In this document: positions 55,031-64,000 of the stretch, piece after piece
Numbering within the stretch: the stretch's first letter is position 1
How the letters are laid out: every line of letters starts with the position of its first letter
Origin: Sodiomyces alkalinus F11
Lineage: Eukaryota; Ascomycota; Sordariomycetes; Glomerellales; Plectosphaerellaceae
Assembly: GCF_003711515.1 (NCBI RefSeq)
Contig: NW_021167088.1
Coordinates: forward strand, 1,386,499-1,450,498
Direction of reading: 5' to 3'
DNA length: 64,000 nucleotides
Made by a program: the position numbers and the translations under genes
The notes under the pieces: model-generated
Told to the model about the DNA's origin: nothing
Databases searched by the model: none
What the model saw: the letters and a program-made list of their open reading frames with translations, nothing else

Positions 55031-56294
55031 ACCAAAACAATAAAGAACGATATCTCAAGTGACTAAAGCCAACAGCAGGGAGAGAGACAGAAAACAGCAA
55101 GGAAAATCATAAAACTCACTCGACGGTAAGTCCTTGATGGATGATTTCGTGCTCTCACGACCATACGTACTTAGTAGAGATGGACCGGTGGGTGGTGTTA
55201 GTGGGTCACTGGAACTGGGCCTCAAGATGTTCTGGCGGCGAGGCGTGTGTATAAGGTAAAGCGATGAGGATGATGGCTGTCGAGAGGGGCGTTGATTTGG
55301 AGAAGGGCGAGGAGTGTCCGTAGCAGCCGTCTTGGAATTCCCGTTTCCTATGAACCACCCATTAGTCTGATTGGCCATAGATTCCTGGATACGCAACGCC
55401 TCGGTCCAATAAGAATGAGACGACTATTAGTGACTCGTGTGGTATGTGAGAGAGGTGAAAGGAAGTACGTATTCGTGCCGTGTAGGCGTATACTGGTGTA
55501 TTCGTATGTATCGCTGGGGGAGCAGAGAGCAGCACAAGATGTGAATGTACCTTGCAGGTACAAGGTGCCAACAAGGTGCCAAGGGGTGTTCAGAGAAAGA
55601 TATGTCGCCCGTCGCCCGTCACCAGAAAACCAAGTACTTCGTCTTCCGTATGTTGAAATTGTGATTTGAGTCAAAGTTGTTTCTCTGCTGCAAGTGAGTG
55701 CCGGCCGTCTGAACCCTTGCGAGCTTCCCGCTTGGAGGGGTTGAGAAACAGGACCCTCAAAGGAAGGAGGGCCGACGGGCGATGGGGTGAAACAGGCTGT
55801 AGGCAGTACCTTTTTGCTTGCTTTTTCTTTTCCTTTTTTTCTTCTTTTACTTCTTCCGTGTCTGGCGGTGGGAGCTGGGTCGGACAATGGACGAGATGGC
55901 TGTATATATGTACCGACTTCACTTCTGTGTAGATGTGGTATGCTGATGAAGAATGAAGGCGCTAGTAGAGAAACATGGAGCTGGATCTGGGGAAACGATA
56001 GGTAAAATAAAGAATTAGGAGCCAAATAATTTAAAACCACGGTCAAATCACAGAGATCTTTTGGGACGGGCAAGAACAGCAAGTGGTCGCAGATTTGAAA
56101 TATAATCGCCCAGCCCTGAAAGCCAGAAAGCCAGGCGCGGTTGTACAAAATTCCACAGACGCACTGCGTCTGGGCTGGGCCAGGCTCCGAGGCGCATCTG
56201 CCAAATGACGATCTCGTCGTCGGCAGGACTGGGGTATGGGTATGGGTGAATGGTCGGAGGGGCCCAGATGGGAGATCTCGGGCGTAATTTTCGT

Positions 56295-56296
<2 letters not shown>

Positions 56297-56330
<34 letters not shown>
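56297..56330. repeat. 34-bp poly-C tract
   Basis: An uninterrupted run of 34 C on the + strand (G on the - strand), preceded by TTGC and AT-rich sequence and followed by a T/C tract. The exact length is liable to sequencing error. Confidence 0.9.
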
Positions 56331-56333
<3 letters not shown>

Positions 56334-57000
56334 CTCTTTTTCCCTTTTTGTTTTTTAACCTCTCATACATATGCTATTGGGCCAGGGGCCCCCCTCCCTC
56401 AACGACTGCTTGCTGGATACTCAAGTCTTCCCTGTCGTCTGTAGTTGGTCAGCTGAGCTGCTGGTAGCGCAGGTGAGGCAACTGTGGCCCAGGGATGATC
56501 AGTGGATATCCCCCTCCCACTCCGGAATAGCGTGCCGGTGGGTGACTAGGGTGACCAGGGAGCCTGGATCACTATCGATCGGGTCAACTGTGGGCTGCAT
56601 CCCGTCTGCCGGCCCCCCCCCTGCCGGCACTTCCAACACGACCGAAAATGGACTGTGGACACCACCATATACCATTGAAAGCCACTGCAGGACGCTTTTT
56701 ATGCTCAACATGCCCTCAACAGGTTGGGAAGAAAAGGCTGGGGGGGGTTGACCAAGAGGCTCAGACGCTCAGGCGCTCAGATAATTACACTCTTCTCCCG
56801 AGTGCACGGCCCCAACTGCCGTGATCGACAAGAGCAGCTCAGGGGAGGTTGGCTTGGCCGGCGCGGTTCCGCCCAAGTCCCACCAAGTTTAGCATATCCC
56901 CGGCACGGCGACCTTGGGAGCATTAGTACGAAGTAGTTGACGGGAGGCACGTCAACGTCAAGACTCATCATACCGCTCCCCGCGTATAACCCGGTCTCTC

Positions 57001-60000
57001 GTACCTCGATCATAATAGAGGGACTAGAAGTTATTCCAGAGACTCGATCAGATCACCCCACGGCTTCCCTGCCGCTCATCGCGCAGCTTATCTATATTCT
57101 CCATTAGTAACTCCCCAGATAGGACTCGCACCATGTCATAACGGCAGCTGGCTCGCTGACACGGCATATCTAATACCCTAGGTAGTCACATAGTCACTAG
57201 ACGGCAGGGGAAAGAAAATAGCAACAGAAACAATAACAAACCGAGTAGAGCCGGTGAAGGGGCCATGACACCAAAGGGGAGGTGACCATCGCTCACTCTG
57301 CACGTCGGCTTGCCGCCCGGATCAGTTTTACCTTGTGCCATGTGGTGTTTCTGGTCCTCTTACTGCCAGGCACGGACAAACTTGTCTCTCCCCGATACCA
57401 GACGTTGGTTAGTAGCTAGCTCGTCGGCCCGTCCCACGATTGCGTGGGGTATATGGCCACTATTACCATATAACAAGCAATGAATCATCCAGAAGAAACT
57501 CGTAGGAGGTAAGAAATTGGACCTGTTTCAGCGTCTCGCGGTATGTACGCGTCTTTGGTCTGACAAGCTCGAAAACCATAGAATAATAAGTGCACGGTAT
57601 TTAAGCAGATATATATATACATGATACATCAGAAGTCATAAGGCAGTTCATTGTTATTTCTCTGACGGTGAGCCAAAACACCATAGGCGTTAACTATGGC
57701 CGGTGAAGGAGAGCTTCTATAATGTTATCTAAGAACCGGTTTTTTCTTATCATCATTATTTAATCTTGACAACACAGATAAAATTATATTTGTAGACTTT
57801 CTACGAAGCCAAAATATACTCAGATGACGGAAGGCCACGGAGGAGAGCCGTCTCTCTCGATCCTGTACTCTATGCCGCAGCAAACCCCCGTTTCCCTCTC
57901 CCGATCAACGAATGCACGCACTGCGCTGTACTCGGTACCTGAACGTACATACTTGAGACTAGCGCTAGAGGTGACCGGTGAGCTAGACTACCTTAGGTAC
58001 CTTAGTTGGCACCCGTGACAGGAGCACAAACCATGGGGCACGGTCTTCGGCAGGTACCTTAGGAAAAGCACACTACGAGGTACTCAGTTCTCCGTACATA
58101 CCTCCTAGGAAAACAACCTAGCTACAACACCGCCCGGCAGCGGAGATGGCATAGTCTGGAGAACGGAAGATGGGTACGCAGTAGACAGAGGGCAGAGGCA
58201 GAGCGCAACAAGAACATTAGCCACATGACATTCTTCCAACTTGGGAGAGTTCTGGTCAAGGTACCAAGGCAAGGAAGACAGCCTCAGCCTTTTCTTCTCC
58301 TCGCAAAGACCCGGTAAGTATTGTTTTCGAGTAGTACGGGTGAAGAAGTATCTACACTGCTGTGTCACCAATGCGGAGCATCGGCCGGTGGCGATAGGAC
58401 AAGCAAATGCGTAGTGACAGAGTAATAAATGCATCTTAAATTGAGAGCATTCTGGATTCCTGGACGCTCAACCCAGACCTCAAGGCTTAAAGTCATGCAT
58501 TGATTGCGCCAGGTCATGTCATCATGTTGACACGTATCGAGGAGCAACTTTCCAACACATTGCAGTCACCCATGGTAGATTACTTTGTACTTCGCACAGC
58601 GATGGAATGTGGTTAAAGTCCTCAAGTGGTTAAAGTCCTGGTCTGCCGGCCTCCCCGAAGTAGCATCATTTTGGAGCCGCGGTCGAGGACTCGAACCGCC
58701 AGAGACTGACATTCCCAAGATACCTAGACCAGCGCTATCTTTCCTCGCACAGATCATGACCTATACGAGCGGGTTGCCCGTAGCGAGGGGGGTCGAAAGG
58801 GTGGTGGGGGAAGACAAAAGATCCCAGCACTTTTCCCTCGAAATTAGGCTTGGCGTGAGGTAAGGCAGAAAGATCAGAAAGACGATAGGGCAAACGCACT
58901 TTCTACCTACCTTACCTTAGTCTTCATGGATAATTTCTCCGTACGTTGTATGTACTTCATCGTATTTCGTACTTTGGGGGGGACGTAAATGTTTCGTTTC
59001 ATACGGCCTGTCCCCCAGTTTGGCCTAGCCCCACACAAATGCATCCCCCAACCCGACGACCGAGGAAGCCCTCCAGGGAAATGGGAAGTTTGATCGACGA
59101 CTAGACGGCGATTACAGGGGGGCCTTGTCGAGAGATCGACCACTCCCCGAGCAGCGAGCAGGGGGATATCTGCACGCCCGGGCTGCTAGCGCGTGCGGCG
59201 CGAAAAGATTATCAGCTGCGGATGGGTCGCCGCGTCATGGTCCTCCCTGGCCATTGCTGACGGGGGGCGGTGACCAAGGCGACTGCTCTGGCTCTTCTGG
59301 CTCGGCCGGGTAAAATCATCAATCTCTTTAGAGTATGAAATGATAAGTACGAATAATGCCTGCTTTATACGTGCCTTATACGAAATACCGGAGCTTGTGT
59401 GTACCGTCCAGAAAGTACACCGAACTCGTCCCAGGGTGCCGGGCGTCAGGCGGCAAGGGGTCCTCATAGCGGGGATAAGGACGGCGACCACAAGCATTGG
59501 CGCGGCTGGGGGATCATTCAGGTATGAAAAATTACATAATCCCGGGCGTCGTAGATGGGGTGGGGACCGGAAATAGTACAATGCGCCACTTTTTGTACTT
59601 ATTTCACGAACTCGACCACGAACGACGTTTTGTCATCCCCGGTCTACCATTTTTATTTTTTATTTTGTTTTGTTGAGGACAAAGTACGACGTCGTCGGGG
59701 GAGAATCATGGAAAAAGTAAAGGAAAAATAAGCAAGGCGATGAAGTTGATCGCCGATGTTGTTGATGTGGGATATTTGTGTCATGGGAAATGGTTGGCTC
59801 CGGGTTTATCACACCGGGCCCACGACAACGGTTCAATGATTCTCGGGCGGGCCGGAAACGGTACGGTACGGAAGTATTGAGTACAACGTATGTACTGCAT
59901 TCGGAATCCGTACCGCGGTACTATCCTCCCTTCTTCGTGCAGGACAGTACCAGGTACGAACCGCAGAAAAGAGGGAGGAGGAATATAACATAAGGTAGGT

Positions 60001-63000
60001 AAGGTACCTAAGTCGAGGACAGTCGAGGACCCTCGTTGTAACAGCGCATATACTTAGGCAATGTGTTCCTATTCTGCTGTTCTCAATACGCGGTACCAGC
60101 ACGGACAAGGAACCACAACAGACGCCGATGGGCGTTATATCGGTGTATAACGTTGTACAGTACGGCGAAGTGTGTACCAAAGATATGCATATAATATATC
60201 TACACTACAGCGTAGAGATCTTGACCGACCGTACGGAGTAGGAGCGAAGATGATTCGCTTTGACTCGACAACTCCTTAGTCCCAGGAATTGAAAAACTTG
60301 GTGCATGCTGTAGCTCGGCTGTGTCGGACAAGCTTTGGACTGGACGGAGCCCTGGCGATCCTCGATCATATACATCATCACACAGCTGGATTGGCAAAGT
60401 AAATATACGAGGCCCCTTCCCCCCCCCTTTTTTTTTCTTTATTTTTTTCTTTTTTGAAAGGGTGTATTATTCGTCTTCTCATGTTGCCAGCGAGTCCTGT
60501 CATGACGATGTTATCCACCAGTTGATGAAAGGTTGAAGTCATATGTCGATACAGGGAGAAAGCAACACTCGCTGAGCCTACAAAGTACTCCATACTTCTT
60601 CTGATGCCCTCCTGATCTGTACAACGTATTCGTAGCTCCAAGCTGACCAGATCATGGGTACATACGGTACCTTAGTCGATTGTTTCCAGCAGGACAAGGT
60701 TCCGAACGGCTGTGTGACGTGACCCGGGAAAATTGACCCACCACATCAAGGTACTACCTTCGCTCTACTTAGTACCAGCTGTCCCTAGTGACTTGCTTCA
60801 AGGCACATATTTATTCGTATGTTAGAGTACTCTATGATAGCAATACCTTTCTCATATGGTAAGTTACATAGATAGTCTATCAGACTTGGGTTTCCGGCTA
60901 CAACGTACAGTATCCTGGTCCTCGTTAGCGCAACGCTACGAGCTTTGCAAACCTGCTATCGTCCCCTAAAGCGGTAGTGTGCTGTTGGATTGGGTAAGTT
61001 ACATGTCCTATTTCGGACTAGCGCTTCCATGCTTGACAAGATCAGCGTCCGGATCAGCGTTGGGTTTGAGCTCTATCCTCTATCGCTTGGTTTTACTTTT
61101 GCTATTTTTTTTTTTTTTTTTTTTTTCATTTTCTCGGTTATCCCACCATAACACCATACATAACATAGTATCTGCATAATCTTATTAGGCCGCGAGACTC
61201 GACGCAACCGCAAACTCACCATCGTTATCGTACAAAGTCAGTCCCCCCCCGCTTGCGAAATGCCAAGCATCGTAATCACCGCCACATCACTCACAGCTCA
61301 TTTTGCCCCTGTCCTCTCACGGTTTACGAAGGACCTACACACACACGCACACGCAGCCACAATATTCGCCATTCATTCCCCAGGTGTTCTCTCTCGCCAT
61401 TAAGCTGCCAAGTTTGCAGTGATGCCTGCCCTCCCCTCTCCCCCTATGACGGCCGGTATCCGCGGTCTGGGCGGTCCTGTCCGAAGCCTCCCCCCCTTTC
61501 TCCCCTCGCTGCCCCTCCCCATAGGCCTCTGCGTCCAGAGATTGACACTTCCGGCTGGCGGGGTGTCCCTCAACTGCCGTCACAGGTTTCCCCCCCTGGA
61601 CCAGTCCCTCCCTCTACCTCTGTCCCGCCCCTGTCAACTTACCTGACCATGACTGCCGACGTCGGCAGTGATTTGATTACCTCAACCCATCCTTGGCTCA
61701 ATGGTAGAGCGCGGTTAAATCTGAAAGGCCTGGTAGAGAGCTGTCAGCCTCGCCAGGGGTGGTTTCTTTGTGGGCTTTGACAATGATGAGAGCAACTAAT
61801 GGCTTAATTACCCACCGTCGCTAACTGTCCTCTACGAGGGCTGCTTGTAAAACTCGCCCTTTATGCCGGGCAAAGGACAACGGATTGGGTACTGTGTGTT
61901 CAACACTACATCCGCTCGTCTGCGGGTATCCACGAACCCAGGATGTTAACTCCAATCTATGACCGCATTGATGCACATTGGTAGGGACGCCGGGATTGTA
62001 GTGACAGGGCGGATGATTGCCAAATCTTAGACAGCACGGAGCCGCCTTGCCGTGATGCCAGATCTCCCCCCCCCCTAGTACTATAGCTCGATCCGACCAG
62101 GATCTTCGGTTTCTCAGCTCTGTTTTCTGATGCGACTCTCAACATGTATCGTCTGTATTACTATTCCCGTACAGGCATACAGGGCCCTTTATTATCGATC
62201 AATTAATCATTTGCAGCAGGACAAGACCGGCCGGCTCTTCACCCTTGTCCGTGTTACAGGTAGGTCAAAAGTTCGAAATGCCGGCTTGGCCGGGGAAAAG
62301 ATTGGGGCTAATTTGAACTATTGGCTGCATCCCGTCCAGCCTTAACCCCGGCCATTACTGGGGACTGGAGGCAGGTTACCGGGATGGTTAATTAAGGGTT
62401 GTCAATGTGAAAATATCCCCATTTTCATTTGCTTTTATTTTAATCTAGTGAGCTGTGATAGTGCGAAGCAAGGGGGAGATACCAATACGGAGATAATTTC
62501 GTAGACTGCGAATGACCATGCGAGTATGCTGTAATTATGTCTTTACGGACTAATGATCCACGTGGGGTTTCGAATTGCCAAGTTCGTGATGTTCAAAGGG
62601 TGAATCGAGAATGAGATGGGAAAGTGACAAGACTTAGGCCGTTTTGCTTGCTTCTTCCTTTCTTTACTCCGTACTTTTCAACCCTAGTTCTCCGGGCCAA
62701 GGTTTCATAGCTATAATTTGGGAATAGTCATCAAAGGGATGTTGGCTGACCGCCCCCTGGGGGACACATCCGGGGGTCGGATGGGCCCAGTTTGGACAGA
62801 CTCTAAGCCTGCAGGTAGACTAGACGCTCTAACGTCATGGCGTCTTTACCTTTCTTTCGAGTCTTGGGAGGCTTATGCACCCTACTCGGGAGAAAAGAGA
62901 GAAAGCCAAGGACGTCGCAACCTTGACAGAGCAAGATACCTAGGTAATATGGCCGAGTTGGTATGATCTACGACAGGGCTCTCTGCCGGCCCCCCTAGCC

Positions 63001-63300
63001 TCTGGTTACCAACGTCGGCGATCATCCCCTTGTCCTCCCCCACCTCCCCTTTCACCCCCGGCCCCTGAAAGAGGGAGATCCACCCGTGATATGAATTGCC
63101 GCGAGGACCGGGGGGGAAAGTACATTGTACGTTGTATTCGAGTAATCGACCAGGGGTGCCGGGTTGTACCGCATGCCGCAGGGGACACTGTAACAACTCG
63201 AAAAAGTCCCCATAAAATTAGTAGGTACACACCAGGGGCATTAAATAAGGGACTATTTTGTCACATAGACACGTGACCATGAAGGGGTCGCGCGCGGATA
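57001..63300. other. 6.3 kb gene-free region
   Basis: No frame with domain character on either strand. Contains short palindromic GTAC-type strings (for example TACCTTAGGTACCTTAG near 57990), ACTCCGTAC at 62666-62674 and its reverse complement at 60231-60239. T-rich tracts lie at 60427-60455 and 61103-61128. tRNA-like fragments near 58690 (-) and 61690 (+) are discussed among rejected items. The sequence has the feel of old, decayed repeats but no family was identified. Confidence 0.55.
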
Positions 63301-64000
63301 AATAGGTCTTCGGACCTTAGCCTTCGGGCATAGAAAAAAATAAGGGTAGATTATTAGGAAAGACTAGATAGGATCTAAATTAAAAGATATATATAATAGA
63401 GTCTATATTACCTAGAATTAAAGGTATACAGACTTATATATATATAACTTAATATAATATACATATATACATATATATATATATAAGACTTATAATTAAT
63501 TAGAATTATTATTATAATTAATACTAAAAGACTATTCTGAATATATACTAGTTATAAGCCTTACTTATATTGTATAAGTATAGGACTATAATAGAGTTAT
63601 TAGGGTATTTATACCTAATTAAGGGCTTCATAATTAGGGATTAGGATATAATAGAGTATAGATATCGGGAATAAGCAGATAGAATCTAAATAATATAGTA
63701 TCTAAAAATAGAGTCTATACTACCTGAACTAAGGGTATAAAAGACTTATATAGATATAGCTTGATTATATATATATAAGAGTTTTACTGTATTAGGATTC
63801 CTATATAAGTGCTATTTAACGTATAATAGTAATAAGACCGGTTTATAATATATCTAAAAATAAGATATTAATAGGCTACCCTATTCTACTATAAAAGTAA
63901 TCACGTTTTAAAGCACTCTAAAATAACTACTATTAATCTAATTAGAGTAATTAAGCTATTAATTAACCTACCTACTAATTAATTAGTTAACCTATAAGTA
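63301..64000. repeat. AT-rich, RIP-like island with internal direct repeat
   Basis: Composition changes abruptly near 63330 to very AT-rich DNA dominated by TpA steps, with few CpA/TpG. A segment at about 63397-63450 (ATAGAGTCTATATTACCTAG onward) recurs in diverged form at about 63709-63765 (ATAGAGTCTATACTACCTGA onward), spaced about 312 bp. This pattern is what repeat-induced point mutation leaves in a former repetitive element. The island continues beyond the right edge. No frame survives. Confidence 0.7.

Larger units (their letters stand above)
52634..57000. other. Gene-free region upstream of the Medusa-type gene (long promoter/5' leader)
   Basis: About 4.4 kb without a supportable protein gene. 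It holds several C/T-rich tracts on the - strand (54480-54350, 55860-55800, 56345-56280), which suit a long transcribed leader and introns of the - strand Medusa gene. Simple repeats are listed separately. A frame open on the - strand at 55348-56370 starts in poly-Gly coded by the poly-C tract and has no domain. Confidence 0.5.

Noticed and set aside
55348..56370. 340-residue open frame on the - strand
   Set aside because: It begins in poly-Gly coded by the C34 tract, has random-like composition and no domain.
58680..58760. tRNA-like sequence on the - strand with a perfect B-box (GGTTCGAGTCC) and an A-box-like TGGTCTAGG
   Set aside because: The T-stem has two of five pairs broken and no matching acceptor stem lies upstream; at best a tRNA-derived fragment.
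61686..61765. tRNA-like D-arm (TGGCTCAATGGTAGAGC) on the + strand
   Set aside because: No B-box, no anticodon stem and no matching acceptor stem follow, so not a tRNA gene. Possibly an old tRNA-derived SINE head.

Overview
This 64 kb window is nuclear DNA of a filamentous ascomycete (Pezizomycotina, most likely a Sordariomycete). The evidence is the gene set (Medusa/REN1-type conidiation regulator, Mia40, Bos1, a P5A ATPase of Spf1 type, a GH128 Asl1-like glucanase), the short 50-140 bp GT-AG introns with CTAAC/CTGAC-like branch sites, GC-rich coding sequence, gene-free stretches rich in pyrimidine tracts and homopolymers, and an AT-rich block at the right edge that looks mutated by repeat-induced point mutation. 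The species cannot be named from the sequence. Gene models below were built by hand from reading frame, splice signals and remembered protein families. No transcript or database evidence was available.

Layout: 1-6.5 kb holds the 3' part of a major facilitator transporter, a luciferase-like flavin monooxygenase and an enoyl-reductase-like dehydrogenase, all on the + strand; this resembles a small catabolic or secondary-metabolism neighbourhood. 6.5-8.2 kb has no intact gene and looks like decayed LTR-retrotransposon sequence. 8.3-19.7 kb is a dense housekeeping block: BOS1 Golgi SNARE, a Myb/SANT-like polyQ protein, an OM14-like mitochondrial outer-membrane protein, MIA40, thiamine pyrophosphokinase (divergent from MIA40), an SRA-YDG domain protein and a class V aminotransferase. 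22.3-29.4 kb holds a GH3 beta-glucosidase, a Gln/Pro/Tyr-rich glycine-zipper protein and a Whi5/Nrm1-type G1/S regulator. 31.1-41.7 kb holds a TRIP4/Rqt4-like ribosome-rescue zinc-finger protein, mitochondrial malate dehydrogenase, the Spf1 P5A ATPase and a GH128 protein. 42.5-43.0 kb is a 461 bp MITE with long terminal inverted repeats and a candidate 8 bp target-site duplication. 44.1-47.8 kb is a 1238-residue acidic protein I do not recognise. 49.9-52.6 kb is the Medusa/REN1 homologue. The last 11 kb contains no gene I can support; it holds simple repeats and ends in a RIP-like AT island.

How the genes fit together: apart from OM14-like and MIA40 (neighbouring mitochondrial import/outer-membrane genes on the same strand), a divergent MIA40/THI80 promoter and a divergent RQT4-like/MDH promoter, the genes act in unrelated pathways. 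The most distinctive observations are: two neighbouring genes whose start codon is separated from the rest of the coding sequence by an intron (OM14-like splits the ATG itself, A|TG; BOS1 has an ATG-only first exon); the MITE; a lone SRA-YDG protein; the large unknown acidic protein; tandem UUCG hairpins at the border of the AT island; and an intergenic 8-mer, ACTCCGTA, seen about five times more often than chance predicts.
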